A stretch of 64,000 nucleotides of DNA from CAYNRG01 sp964399545 (GTDB taxonomy: Bacteria > Bacillota_I > Bacilli_A > Erysipelotrichales > Erysipelotrichaceae), in assembly GCA_964399545.1 (NCBI GenBank), contig CAYNRG010000006.1, positions 1-64,000 on the forward strand, given 5' to 3'. Below, piece after piece: positions 34,008-43,226 of the stretch (its first letter is position 1; each line of letters starts with the position of its first letter). The notes beneath the pieces are model-generated. The model did no database searches. It was not told where the DNA came from and saw nothing but the letters and a program-made list of their open reading frames with translations. The position numbers and the translations under genes are program-made.

Positions 34008-35321
34008 ATGAATATGCTTAAGGATATGATTCAATTTTTAGATGAGTCAGTTACAAGTTATCAAGCGGTAGCTGAAATTAAAAAGCGATTAGAAGCAGAA
34101 GGATTTTTAGAACTGCAAGAAGCAAATGTTTGGAATTTGGTAAAGGGGAAAAAGTATTATGTAACTCGAAATCAATCAAGCATCCTTGCTTTTACCTTAG
34201 GAGAACGATTGGAAAACTTTAGTTTTAATATTGTTTCTAGTCATTCCGATGCCCCCTCTTTTAAAATCAAACCGAAATATTCAATCGTTAAAGAAAATAT
34301 GGTTCAATTGAATACAGAAGTATATGGTGGACCTTTGTACTCAACATGGATGGATCGATTGCTAGGAATTGCCGGTCGTGTTTTAGTGCGAGAAGAAAGC
34401 GGGATTCAATCTAAATTAGTTTTCTTAGATCAGCCTTGTGGATTAATTCCAAATATGGCAATTCATATGAATCGTGCAGCTAATGATGGAATGAAGTATG
34501 ATGCACAGATCGATTTACTTCCTCTTGTATCAACGAATAAAGAATTTGATTTAATGGATTATGTTGCCCAAAGTATCTCTGTAAAAAAAGAAGAAATTAT
34601 TGATAAAGACTTGTATTTATTTCCATTAGATAAGGCACGAGTTTGGGGAGATAATGAAGAATTTATTTCAAGCTATCATTTAGATGATCTTCAATGTGCT
34701 TATACAACACTTCAAGGGTTTTTAAAAGGTTCTCACCCCGATACGATCGGACTTTATTGTTGCTTTGATAATGAAGAAGTCGGAAGTGGAACACGCCAAG
34801 GAGCTGCTGGAACATTTTTGAGCGATGTTTTAGAAAGAATTCGTCAGGAATTAAATTTCACAGAGATTGATTTTAAAAAAGCTCTTTCGAGCAGTTTGAT
34901 GATTTCTGCTGATAATGCACATGCTTATCATCCAAACCATCCAGAGAAAATGGATCCCACTAATGTTGTTTATTTAAACAAAGGAGTGGTTATTAAATAC
35001 AATGCAAATCAAAGTTATGCTACAGATGGACTTTCAGCAGCGCTATTTAGAGAGATATGTGATAAAGCCAATGTACCTTTGCAAGTCATCACGAATCGAT
35101 CAGGGGTGCGAGGTGGAGGAACGCTTGGACCAGTAAGCATACGCCAGGTAAGTATCCCTACTGTAGATGTAGGATTACCGCAGTTGGCAATGCACTCAAC
35201 TTATGAGACCGCAGGAGCGAAAGATGGTCAAATGATGATTTCTGCAGTTGAGGAGTTTTTCAATACCCATGTTCAAGCAGTTGAAGATGGACAAGTAAAA
35301 TTGTTGAAAAGAGAGGGTTAA
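34008..35321 (+). CDS. M18 family aspartyl aminopeptidase
   Basis: A 437-residue zinc aminopeptidase that removes acidic N-terminal residues. Metal and catalytic motifs are visible: SSHSDAPSFKIKP (His, Asp), CCFDNEEVGSGTRQGA (catalytic Glu pair), ISADNAHAYHPNHPEK and the C-terminal MHSTYET. The length is normal. AAAAGGAG precedes the ATG. It is in a tight run with dut and map. Confidence 0.93.
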   Translation: MNMLKDMIQFLDESVTSYQAVAEIKKRLEAEGFLELQEANVWNLVKGKKYYVTRNQSSILAFTLGERLENFSFNIVSSHSDAPSFKIKPKYSIVKENMVQLNTEVYGGPLYSTWMDRLLGIAGRVLVREESGIQSKLVFLDQPCGLIPNMAIHMNRAANDGMKYDAQIDLLPLVSTNKEFDLMDYVAQSISVKKEEIIDKDLYLFPLDKARVWGDNEEFISSYHLDDLQCAYTTLQGFLKGSHPDTIGLYCCFDNEEVGSGTRQGAAGTFLSDVLERIRQELNFTEIDFKKALSSSLMISADNAHAYHPNHPEKMDPTNVVYLNKGVVIKYNANQSYATDGLSAALFREICDKANVPLQVITNRSGVRGGGTLGPVSIRQVSIPTVDVGLPQLAMHSTYETAGAKDGQMMISAVEEFFNTHVQAVEDGQVKLLKREG

Positions 35322-35322
35322 T

Positions 35323-36138
35323 ATGGATAGAAAAGAACTTGAAGCAAAAATTGTTGATTATGCAAACCAGGGATGTATTGTTCCATCTATCGACTTAATT
35401 AAGACTCCTGAACAAATTGAGAAGATTAAGGCGAGTGCCAAGATTAATACAGCGATATTGGATTATGTTTCAGAGCATATTAAAGAAGGGATGACAACAG
35501 AGGAAATTGACCAGTTGGTGTCTACTTTTACGAAACAACATGGCGCACAATGTGCACCTTACAATTATCAAGGATATCCTAAAAGTGTATGTACATCTAT
35601 TAATGAAGAAGTTTGTCACGGGATTCCGCATCGACGAAGAAAATTGAAAAAAGGGGACATTGTTAATGTGGATGTTTCTACAATTTTAGATGGATATTTC
35701 AGTGATGCATCTCGCATGTTTTGTATTGGTGAAATTTCAGAAGAAAAAAGAAAGTTAATTGAAGTCACCAAAGAGTGTTTAAAAAGAGGGATAGAAGCTG
35801 CAAAACCATGGGGATTTGTTGGAGATATTGGAGCAGCAATTAGCCAATATGCTCATCAAAATGGATATTCTGTAGTAAGAGAATTGGGCGGACATGGCAT
35901 TGGGCTATCTTTCCATGAAGACCCTTTTGTTTCACATGTAGGTCAAAAAGGAAAAGGAATGCTTCTTGTTCCAGGAATGATTTTCACAATAGAACCGATG
36001 ATTAACGCAGGCTCACCAGAAGTGGTTATGGATCGCTATAATGGTTGGACTATTAGCACAGCAGATGGAAGTCCTTCAGCACAAGTTGAGCATATGATTT
36101 TGATTACTGAGAATGGACCAGAAATTTTAACTTATTAA
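35323..36138 (+). CDS. map: Type I methionine aminopeptidase
   Basis: Removes the N-terminal Met from nascent proteins. The dinuclear metal ligands are visible in VNVDVSTILDGYFSDASRMF (two Asp), ELGGHGIGLSFHEDP (His), FTIEPMI (Glu) and QVEHMILIT (Glu). The 271-residue length includes a short N-terminal extension of about 20 residues before the catalytic domain. It follows the M18 gene by 1 base. This copy is away from the ribosomal protein cluster where map often sits, so there may be another copy elsewhere. Confidence 0.93.
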   Translation: MDRKELEAKIVDYANQGCIVPSIDLIKTPEQIEKIKASAKINTAILDYVSEHIKEGMTTEEIDQLVSTFTKQHGAQCAPYNYQGYPKSVCTSINEEVCHGIPHRRRKLKKGDIVNVDVSTILDGYFSDASRMFCIGEISEEKRKLIEVTKECLKRGIEAAKPWGFVGDIGAAISQYAHQNGYSVVRELGGHGIGLSFHEDPFVSHVGQKGKGMLLVPGMIFTIEPMINAGSPEVVMDRYNGWTISTADGSPSAQVEHMILITENGPEILTY

Positions 36139-36197
36139 TGGGGATAGTCCATAGATAATTTGGGTAAAATAAACCAAAAGAAGAATATATATAGTAG

Positions 36198-36234
36198 AAA
36201 GATTTATTTTCATGATTGAGGTAAATCTTTTTTT
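36198..36234 (+). terminator. Intrinsic terminator after map
   Basis: AAAGATTTA and TAAATCTTT form a 9-bp stem around a 15-base loop, followed by TTTT. It separates map from the B12-binding-protein operon. Confidence 0.7.
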
Positions 36235-36285
36235 GATGTAAAATTTTATTATAGATAATAATTTAATGAGAAAAGGAGAAAGAAA

Positions 36286-36918
36286 ATGGAAGAAGGAAGA
36301 ATTCAATTTCAACAGTATTTAGAGAAACGGGATATTGTAGGTGCAATTCAATTTATCAAAAGTCTATTGAAACAGGGAATTGAAATGGAAGATATTTATA
36401 AATCGATGGTGGTATTAACTATGAAAGAGATAGGGTTACCGGATAATGAAGAGAAGTTTGATATTGTGACGGAGCATCTTTACTCTAATATGATTCGAAC
36501 GGTTATTGAAAATTGTTTTAAACAGATTGAGGAATCGGTTACAACGAAGAAAGAGAAGATAGTTTTGGTATGTAGTGTAGAAGGAGAGATGCACGAGCTT
36601 AGTGTAAGGGTTGCACAAGATTATTTCCGTTTAGCAGGATATTCGACTATTTTCTTAGGTTGTAATGTTCCGACAGAAGACATCTTGGAAGCAATTCAAA
36701 AATTTTCCCCCGACTATGTAGCTTTGTCTATCACAAATTTTTATTTTTTGACAAGAGTGAAAGAAGTTGTAGCATCTATTCATAGCCAAAGTCAAAGTAA
36801 AGTAATCCTTGGAGGACAAGCGGTTGAGAATAATTATGATTTTGGATTTGTAGAATGCCAAGCTGATTTTGTTGTTCGAGATTTAGAAGAAATTAAAAAA
36901 TTGGAGGAATTGATATGA
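36286..36918 (+). CDS. Stand-alone B12-binding domain protein, CarH/AerR-like
   Basis: A 210-residue cytoplasmic protein. An N-terminal helical region (about 1-85, with IVTEHLYSN at 60-68) resembles the helix bundle of CarH/LitR photoreceptors. It is followed by a Rossmann-like cobalamin domain with EGEMHELS (99-106, His103 as likely lower ligand) and LGCNVPTEDI. The glutamate/methionine before the His resembles the CarH/AerR motif more than the DxHxxG of methyltransferases. The CarH Trp next to the cobalt is not present. No DNA-binding domain is attached. It overlaps the permease by 4 bases. Role unknown. Confidence 0.8.
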   Translation: MEEGRIQFQQYLEKRDIVGAIQFIKSLLKQGIEMEDIYKSMVVLTMKEIGLPDNEEKFDIVTEHLYSNMIRTVIENCFKQIEESVTTKKEKIVLVCSVEGEMHELSVRVAQDYFRLAGYSTIFLGCNVPTEDILEAIQKFSPDYVALSITNFYFLTRVKEVVASIHSQSQSKVILGGQAVENNYDFGFVECQADFVVRDLEEIKKLEELI

Positions 36919-38048
36919 AATTATCTTTTCAAATTGCATGGAAATTTTTAACTTCTTCTAAAGCACAAACAGTTTTGATTATTACAGGAATTGCGATAGG
37001 AATTTCGGTTCAGTTATTTATTGCTTTGTTGATTCAAGGGTTACAAAAAGATTTAATTCAAACTACGATTGGAAGTAGTTCACAAATTACAATTGAAGAA
37101 AAAGATGAGACAATAAAAATGGATGATCCGATAATTGAGAAGTTGGAGGAAGAAGAGCGGTTGAGTATTGTTTCATTAGTTCTTCAAAAAGATGCTTTTT
37201 TATCGGTGAGTGAACAAGATTATACTGTATTAGTCCGTGGTATTCAGTTTGATAAGAAACAGGATTTGGCACAATTAGAAGATAAATTGATTGAAGGGCG
37301 ACTACCGCTTGAAGATAATGAAATTATCCTTGGACAGTTTTTTGATGAAATCAATCTTGAAGATGTTGTTGAAATACAATCCTTTGAAAAAGAACCTATT
37401 TCTATGAAGGTTGTGGGTATTTTTGATTTTGGTAATGCAACAGTGAATGAAAAACAAGTGTATACAAACTTAAAAACTTTACAACGATATTTACAATTAG
37501 AGAATCAAGTGAGTTCTATTGAGATGCAACTGGTAGATATCTTTTCTAGCCGACAAGTTAAAGAAGAGCTGGATATACCCCAACAGTTTACGGTGACAAC
37601 ATGGGAAGAGAGCAATGCATCTCTTTTATCAGCCTTGAGTAGTCAGAGCTTATCATCAGTGATTATTCAAGTGTTTGTTGTAATTTCAGTAGCATTGGGA
37701 ATTAGTTCAGTTCTTATCGTGAGTGTTACTCAGAAATCAAAGCAAATTGGAATTTTAAAAGCGATGGGATTAAATAATAATGGCGTTAGTCTAGTTTTTG
37801 TAGCACAAGGATTAATTTTAGGAGTTTTAGGCAGTGTGATGGGGATAATTTTGGGATTTGGGTTACTTGAAGCATTTTCAAGATTTGCAGTGGATGAGGC
37901 TGGAAATAGTATCATTACAATTTATTACACACTATCCTCCTTCACCATATCGATGCTTGTAGGAGTCCTTTCTGCAGTGGTAGCTTCATTAATTCCAGCA
38001 CAAAAGTCCAAGAAATTGACTGTCATGGAGGTAATTAACAATGGCTAA
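36915..38048 (+). CDS. ABC transporter permease, FtsX/LolC/MacB-like
   Basis: A 377-residue membrane protein with one N-terminal helix, a roughly 210-residue extracytoplasmic domain, and three C-terminal helices. The FtsX-type cytoplasmic loop with QKSKQIGILKAMGLN is diagnostic of the MacB/LolCE fold, which works by mechanotransmission. It overlaps the B12-binding gene by 4 bases and the ATPase by 8, so the three are made in stoichiometric fashion. The substrate is unknown. Confidence 0.86.
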   Translation: MKLSFQIAWKFLTSSKAQTVLIITGIAIGISVQLFIALLIQGLQKDLIQTTIGSSSQITIEEKDETIKMDDPIIEKLEEEERLSIVSLVLQKDAFLSVSEQDYTVLVRGIQFDKKQDLAQLEDKLIEGRLPLEDNEIILGQFFDEINLEDVVEIQSFEKEPISMKVVGIFDFGNATVNEKQVYTNLKTLQRYLQLENQVSSIEMQLVDIFSSRQVKEELDIPQQFTVTTWEESNASLLSALSSQSLSSVIIQVFVVISVALGISSVLIVSVTQKSKQIGILKAMGLNNNGVSLVFVAQGLILGVLGSVMGIILGFGLLEAFSRFAVDEAGNSIITIYYTLSSFTISMLVGVLSAVVASLIPAQKSKKLTVMEVINNG

Positions 38049-38733
38049 TGTAATTGAACTTCGTAATATAGAAAAAGAATATGGATCAGTTATAAAGAAT
38101 AAAGTTTTATTTGGAGTTAATTTAACGATTGAAGCAGGCGAGTTTGTAGCAATTGTAGGAGGAAGTGGAAGTGGGAAATCGACATTATTGAATATGATTG
38201 GGACTTTAGATAATCCGACAACAGGCGAGGTGTTTGTTGGGGGAGTAAATGTAAAGAAACTAGAGAATAAGAAAATAGCCGAGTTGAGAAATAAAACTAT
38301 TGGATTTATTTTTCAATTTCATCATTTACTTCCAGAACTTTCAGTTTTAGATAATGTCATGATGCCCCATTATATTCAGGAAAAGGAATTTGATTCTCAC
38401 TTAAAATCAGAGGCTATGGAGCTGTTGGATTTTGTAGGAATGAAAGAATATTCTAATCGCAATTCAAAAAACTTAAGTGGTGGTCAGCAACAGCGAGTTG
38501 CGATTGCTCGGTCATTAATGAATAAACCGGCTATTATCTTAGCGGATGAACCGACAGGTAATTTAGATTCTCTTACTACAGAAGTGGTTTATGATCTCTT
38601 TAGAAAAATTAATCGGGAGTTAAAAACAACGATGATTATTATTACCCATGATCAAAAAGTAGCTCAAAAAGCGGACCGGATTATCGAAATAAAAGATGGG
38701 AAAATTGTGAGTGATTTGAGAAAAGGGGGATAA
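38041..38733 (+). CDS. ABC transporter ATP-binding protein, LolD/MacB-like
   Basis: A 230-residue nucleotide-binding subunit. Walker A is GGSGSGKSTLL, the signature LSGGQQQRVAIARS, Walker B IILADEPTGNLD and the H-loop IITHD. The FFQ-like FQFHHLLPELSVLDNV segment matches the LolD/MacB/FtsE group. It pairs with the upstream permease. A short hairpin overlaps its stop. Confidence 0.92.
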   Translation: MANVIELRNIEKEYGSVIKNKVLFGVNLTIEAGEFVAIVGGSGSGKSTLLNMIGTLDNPTTGEVFVGGVNVKKLENKKIAELRNKTIGFIFQFHHLLPELSVLDNVMMPHYIQEKEFDSHLKSEAMELLDFVGMKEYSNRNSKNLSGGQQQRVAIARSLMNKPAIILADEPTGNLDSLTTEVVYDLFRKINRELKTTMIIITHDQKVAQKADRIIEIKDGKIVSDLRKGG

Positions 38734-38748
38734 ATAGTCCCTTTTCTT
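38719..38748 (+). terminator. Terminator-like hairpin
   Basis: AGAAAAGGG and CCCTTTTCT pair perfectly across an 11-base loop. The T-rich arm is part of the stem and only a weak T tract follows, so it may slow rather than stop transcription. Confidence 0.5.
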
Positions 38749-38775
38749 GAAATATTTGAAGAGATAAAGTAAAAT
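38747..38775 (+). promoter_or_regulatory. Promoter of the pyrophosphatase gene
   Basis: TTGAAA (38747-38752) and TAAAAT (38770-38775) are separated by 17 bases. Confidence 0.7.
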
Positions 38776-38803
38776 AAGTAGGGTTAACAAAGAAGGTGGA
38801 AGA

Positions 38804-40435
38804 ATGAAAGATATAATTTATGTAGTGGGGCATAGAAATCCAGATTCGGATTCGATTTGCTCAGCGTTAGCTTATGCGCATTTAAAAAATGAGTTAAAAG
38901 AAGAGGCGATTGCGTGCCGTTTAGGTCCCCTCAACGAGGAGACTAAGTATATTTTAAGAAAGTTTAATTTTGAGAATCCTTTATTATTGCAAGATGCTCG
39001 CAGCCAATTAAAAGATATTGCTATTGATGATGCGACTATCGTGGATAACTCGAGCACAATTAATGAAGCTTGGAAAGAGATGTTGGGCGCAGGTAACCGT
39101 AGTTTATGTGTAGTTAATCAAGATAAAAATTTAGTTGGAGTTATATCGACATCTAATTTAGCGATGATGAGATTGATGAAACCTGAAGAAGTTCAGGAAC
39201 TTATGCAGACAGCAACATTAAAAGGTATTGCAAAGACGGTAGGTGGAGAGTTAGTTGTAGACTCTAGTCAATTCGAGAGTAATGGTAAGGTTGTTATAGT
39301 AACCATGAAAGATCGAGATAATTTTGCGGATGAGATTAAAGGAAGTATTTGTGTTCTTTCAGACAATGATGAGAAACAAAAGCAATTGATTGATTTAGGT
39401 GCAGTTTGTTTGTTGATTACTTATGGGAAAAAGGTGAGTGATGAAGTTAAAAAAATTGCATTTGAAAAGGGTTGTGCAATTATCGAAACAGATAAAGATA
39501 CTATGGGAGTGTCTAAGGTGATTAATGAATCTTTTTCAGTGGAAAAGATGATGACACAGTCACCAATTACTTATCGCTATGATGAATATGTTGATGATGT
39601 TGCAAAAAAGATGATGAATACTCGTTTCAGAAGCTATCCGGTTTTGGATGAAGAGGGAAAATTAGTTGGAGCTGTTTCACGTTTCCACTTACTGAATCAT
39701 CAGAAGAAACGTTTTGTTTTAGTAGATCATAGTGCTAAGAACCAATCTATTAAAAATATAGATCAAGCACACATTGAAGAGATTATTGATCATCATCATA
39801 TAGGAAATATTGAGACAGATCATCCGATTTATTATCGTAATCAGCGTTGTGGATGTACCTCTACAATTATTGCGAAGATGTATCAAGAAAATGGAGTTAT
39901 CCCTCCTAAGGAAATTGCTGGGCTAATGGTCAGTGCGATTATTTCAGATACTCTACATTTCAAATCAGCAACAACTACCGAATTAGATCGAGTGACGGCT
40001 AAGTGGCTTGCTGAAATTGCGGAGTTAAACATAGAGGAATATGCGATGGAGATGCTAGGTGCTTCAGTAGCCTTAATTGATGCAACACCAACTCAAATTT
40101 TAAATCGCGACTTGAAAAAGTATGAAATTGGTCGCTATCGTATTGCGGTAGGACAAACCAATTATCAAAATATTGAGGATCTGCAAGCGATTCTTCCTGA
40201 ATTTAGGGAAAATTTGGAGAAGGAGCAAGAGGGTAAAAAAGTTGATTTGCTTGTGATGATGTTTACTCATGTGATGGCAGAAGGAAGTATGCTAGTATAT
40301 ACAGGACCACTATCTTATATTATGGAAAGCTTGGTTGAAACTCATTTCGATGAGCATTCAGGCTATGATCAAAACATTATTTCGAGAAAACAGCAATTAT
40401 TACCTAAATTATCATTACTATTAAAAAATATGTAA
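38804..40435 (+). CDS. CBS-domain manganese-dependent inorganic pyrophosphatase
   Basis: Family II inorganic pyrophosphatase of the DHH superfamily with an inserted regulatory region. Catalytic motifs are VVGHRNPDSDSICSA, the central IIDHHHIGNI (DHH) and GCTSTIIA. Between them lie two CBS repeats and a DRTGG domain (about residues 60-300). In the known CBS-pyrophosphatases this region binds adenine nucleotides to adjust activity. The 543-residue length is typical of these enzymes. Confidence 0.92.
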   Translation: MKDIIYVVGHRNPDSDSICSALAYAHLKNELKEEAIACRLGPLNEETKYILRKFNFENPLLLQDARSQLKDIAIDDATIVDNSSTINEAWKEMLGAGNRSLCVVNQDKNLVGVISTSNLAMMRLMKPEEVQELMQTATLKGIAKTVGGELVVDSSQFESNGKVVIVTMKDRDNFADEIKGSICVLSDNDEKQKQLIDLGAVCLLITYGKKVSDEVKKIAFEKGCAIIETDKDTMGVSKVINESFSVEKMMTQSPITYRYDEYVDDVAKKMMNTRFRSYPVLDEEGKLVGAVSRFHLLNHQKKRFVLVDHSAKNQSIKNIDQAHIEEIIDHHHIGNIETDHPIYYRNQRCGCTSTIIAKMYQENGVIPPKEIAGLMVSAIISDTLHFKSATTTELDRVTAKWLAEIAELNIEEYAMEMLGASVALIDATPTQILNRDLKKYEIGRYRIAVGQTNYQNIEDLQAILPEFRENLEKEQEGKKVDLLVMMFTHVMAEGSMLVYTGPLSYIMESLVETHFDEHSGYDQNIISRKQQLLPKLSLLLKNM

Positions 40436-40472
40436 GGAAAAGAGTGTTCTGAAGAGAGCACTTTTATTTTAT
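40436..40472 (+). terminator. Intrinsic terminator
   Basis: AAAAGAGTGTTCT and AGAGCACTTTT form a stem with GAAG loop and a G-T pair, followed by ATTTTAT. It immediately follows the pyrophosphatase stop. Confidence 0.75.
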
Positions 40473-40488
40473 GAACACATGAAAATTG

Positions 40489-40506
40489 TTACATACAAAA
40501 ATGTAA
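40489..40506. promoter_or_regulatory. Inverted repeat upstream of oppA, candidate operator
   Basis: TTACAT (40489-40494) and ATGTAA (40501-40506) form an inverted repeat with a 6-base spacer. Similar TTACA elements recur at 40512-40516, 40533-40537 and 40559-40563, surrounding the promoter. The arrangement suggests a regulator of oppA, but none is identified. Confidence 0.35.
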
Positions 40507-40544
40507 GAGAATTACAAAAAATATGAAATTTTTTACATTTCTTG

Positions 40545-40573
40545 TTGACAAGTGAAAATTACATCCTTATACT
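40545..40573 (+). promoter_or_regulatory. Sigma-A-type promoter of oppA
   Basis: TTGACA (40545-40550) and TATACT (40568-40573) are 17 bases apart. Confidence 0.85.
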
Positions 40574-40603
40574 GTGGTTAATACCGAAGGGGGAATATGG
40601 CAA

Positions 40604-42247
40604 ATGAGAAATGTAAAAAAAGGTATTGTAGCACTATTAGTATTGTTATTGGTTAGCGGATGTTCAAGTGGAAAGAGCGATTCAGGTAATGGCTCAACAG
40701 CAGATCCATCAGCGAAAACAGACAAAAATAAAGTAGTTGTTGCAACGGATACCGATTTATCTTCAATGGACTTACACGTAGCGACAGATGGAACTTCGTT
40801 TGAAGCTGCTACACTAGGATTCGCAGGATTAACAGAGTTAGACAAGAATAATCAACCAATCCCAGATTTAGCAAAAAGTTGGGAAGTTAATGAAGAGGGA
40901 ACAGTATATACCTTTCATTTAGTAGATTCCAAGTGGTCAAATGGACAAGAAGTTACAGCAGATGATTTTGTTTATGGTTGGAGAAGAATTTTAACTGCAG
41001 AAGTAGCTAGTGAATATGGATTTATTATGTCTGTAGTTGGTCTTAAAAATGCCGATGCAGTAAAAAATGGTGAAGTAGCTCCAGAAGAGTTAGGGATTAA
41101 GGCAATTGATAGCAAGACATTAGAAGTGACGTTGGATCAGCCGTGTGATTTCTTTCTAGGACTTTTAGCATTTCCAAGCTTTTTCCCATTAAATCAAGAG
41201 TTTGTAGAAGCGCAAGGGAATCAATATGCGACAACACCAGATAAGATGATTTACAGTGGACCATATGTAATGACAGCATGGACACCTGGAAGTGGATATA
41301 GTTTTAAGAAAAATCCAGAATACTTCCAAGCAGATAAAATTGATATGGAAGAAATTGAATTTAAATTTATCCAAGATTCTCAAACAGCAATGTTAGAGTA
41401 TCAATCTGGAAATATTGATGTTGTGAAGCTGAGTGGAGAAATGGTCGATGCATATAAAACAGACCAAGGATTTACTAATCGCCTGCAAGGGTACTTGTGG
41501 TTCTTATCATTAAATTTTGAAGTAGCAGAATTAGATAATCTTAACTTACGTAAAGCTATCGGTCATGCTGTGGACCGAGAAACTATTGCAGAATTTGTAC
41601 TTAAAGATGGATCAATCGCAGCAGAGGGAATTATACCAGTTTTATTAGCAACAGGACCAGATGGAAAAGATTTCCGTGAAACAGCAGGGAAGGTTGTTGA
41701 GTATAATCCAGAAAAAGCTGCAGAGTACTACGAAGCGGCAAAAGGTGAGCTTGGAAAAGATGTAACTTTAGAATTATTGTATGAGGATACTGAAGCAAGT
41801 AAAGCTGTTGCTGAGTATATTCAAAATAATCTAGAAGAAAACTGTCCAGGGTTGAGCGTACAATTAAATAGCAAACCTAAAAAAGCGCGTCTTCAATTGC
41901 AACGTGAAGGAGATTACCAGTTAGCTCTTCATCGTTGGGGTCCAGATTATGCGGATCCACAAACGTATTTGGAGTTATTCTTGACTGGTGCTGTAAATAA
42001 CTATGGTAAATATGAAGGAACAGAATATGATTCTTTAGTGAACGAAGGGATTTCAGGCGAGTCTTCAGTAGATTCTCAAAAACGTTGGGAACTATTCTTA
42101 GAAGCTGAAAAAGTTTTACTAGAACAAGATGCAGCAGTAGTTCCAATCTATCAAAATGGAGGCGCAATGATGATTAATCCAGAGATTGAAGGGATTGAAT
42201 TCCATAGTGCAGGAGTAGATAACTATCGACATATAAAACAGAAATAG
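40604..42247 (+). CDS. oppA: Oligopeptide ABC transporter substrate-binding lipoprotein
   Basis: Surface lipoprotein that captures peptides for the Opp importer. The signal peptide ends in LLVSGCSS (lipidated Cys near residue 22). The type 5 solute-binding fold is recognisable by TDLSSMDLHVATDG, GLTELDKNNQPIPDLAKSW and NLNLRKAIGHAVDRE. The ATG at 40604 is 10 bases from AGGGGG; the frame opens at a GTG (40574) that lies at the promoter -10. A hairpin between oppA and oppB should raise oppA relative to the rest. Confidence 0.94.
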   Translation: MRNVKKGIVALLVLLLVSGCSSGKSDSGNGSTADPSAKTDKNKVVVATDTDLSSMDLHVATDGTSFEAATLGFAGLTELDKNNQPIPDLAKSWEVNEEGTVYTFHLVDSKWSNGQEVTADDFVYGWRRILTAEVASEYGFIMSVVGLKNADAVKNGEVAPEELGIKAIDSKTLEVTLDQPCDFFLGLLAFPSFFPLNQEFVEAQGNQYATTPDKMIYSGPYVMTAWTPGSGYSFKKNPEYFQADKIDMEEIEFKFIQDSQTAMLEYQSGNIDVVKLSGEMVDAYKTDQGFTNRLQGYLWFLSLNFEVAELDNLNLRKAIGHAVDRETIAEFVLKDGSIAAEGIIPVLLATGPDGKDFRETAGKVVEYNPEKAAEYYEAAKGELGKDVTLELLYEDTEASKAVAEYIQNNLEENCPGLSVQLNSKPKKARLQLQREGDYQLALHRWGPDYADPQTYLELFLTGAVNNYGKYEGTEYDSLVNEGISGESSVDSQKRWELFLEAEKVLLEQDAAVVPIYQNGGAMMINPEIEGIEFHSAGVDNYRHIKQK

Positions 42248-42270
42248 AGTGAGCATTCGCTCTATTTTCT
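42245..42270 (+). terminator. Intergenic hairpin between oppA and oppB
   Basis: TAGAGTGA and TCGCTCTA pair (one G-T) with a 4-base loop, followed by TTTTCTT. It overlaps the oppA stop. Such partial terminators often let the binding protein be made in excess of the membrane subunits. Confidence 0.65.
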
Positions 42271-42288
42271 TAAAGAAGGGGGAGTCAT

Positions 42289-43224
42289 ATGAGTAAGTAT
42301 ATTTTAAAAAGACTTTTAATTAGTCTGGCGACATTAGTGGTCATTCTATTCGTCTTGTTTTTGATGTTGGAGTTTATGCCAGGGTCACCATTTAATGATG
42401 AAAAAATTACGGAAACTCAGAGAGCTTTGCTGAACGTAAAATATGGATTAGATCAACCATTTTTTATTCGTTTCTTTAATTATGCAAAAAATATGTTACA
42501 AGGAGATTTTGGGGTTTCCTATGTAATTAATAAAAATTTTCCTGTAAGTTTAATGGTGGTGGATCGCTTAGTAGTGACTGTTCGTATTGGACTTCAAGCA
42601 ATGATGTTAGGGAGTTTAATTGGATTAGCTTTAGGTGTTATTGCTGCTTTGAATCATAATACATGGATTGATACTTTATGCTCTGCTGTATCAGTTTTGG
42701 GAGTAAGCGTTCCATCCTATGTTTTTGCATTGGGATTAGCTTATTTTGTTGGGTATCAATTAAGATGGTTTCCAATTTTATATAATGTGAATGCTCCAGG
42801 GATGTCTTCTGTATTACCAACGGCTGCATTATCTTTATTTACGATTGCCAATATTGCGCGGTTTACACGTTCTGAAATGATTGATGTATTAAATTCAGAG
42901 TATATTCAATTAGCAAAGGCAAAGGGGATTAAAGATTGGAAATTAATTATTAAGCATGCACTACGGAATACGTTAATTCCAATTATTACAGTAATGGGGC
43001 CATTACTAGTAGGACTTTTAACGGGCTCAATGGTTATTGAAAAAATATTTGCTATACCAGGTTTAGGATCGTTAATGGTGAATGCGATTCAAACAAATGA
43101 TTACAATGTAGTCATTACCTGTGCATTTATTTATTCAGCCTTGTATATTTTCACGATGCTAATCGTTGATGTTTTATATGGTGTAATTGACCCACGAGTA
43201 CGGGTAGCGAAAGGGGGTAAATAG
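42289..43224 (+). CDS. oppB: Oligopeptide ABC transporter permease OppB
   Basis: A 311-residue membrane permease with six helices. The permease EAA motif is visible (EYIQLAKAKGIKDWKLIIKHALRN) and the family start MSKYILKRLLISLATL is typical. AAGGGGGAG precedes the ATG. It forms the channel with OppC. Confidence 0.94.
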   Translation: MSKYILKRLLISLATLVVILFVLFLMLEFMPGSPFNDEKITETQRALLNVKYGLDQPFFIRFFNYAKNMLQGDFGVSYVINKNFPVSLMVVDRLVVTVRIGLQAMMLGSLIGLALGVIAALNHNTWIDTLCSAVSVLGVSVPSYVFALGLAYFVGYQLRWFPILYNVNAPGMSSVLPTAALSLFTIANIARFTRSEMIDVLNSEYIQLAKAKGIKDWKLIIKHALRNTLIPIITVMGPLLVGLLTGSMVIEKIFAIPGLGSLMVNAIQTNDYNVVITCAFIYSALYIFTMLIVDVLYGVIDPRVRVAKGGK

Positions 43225-43226
43225 GC

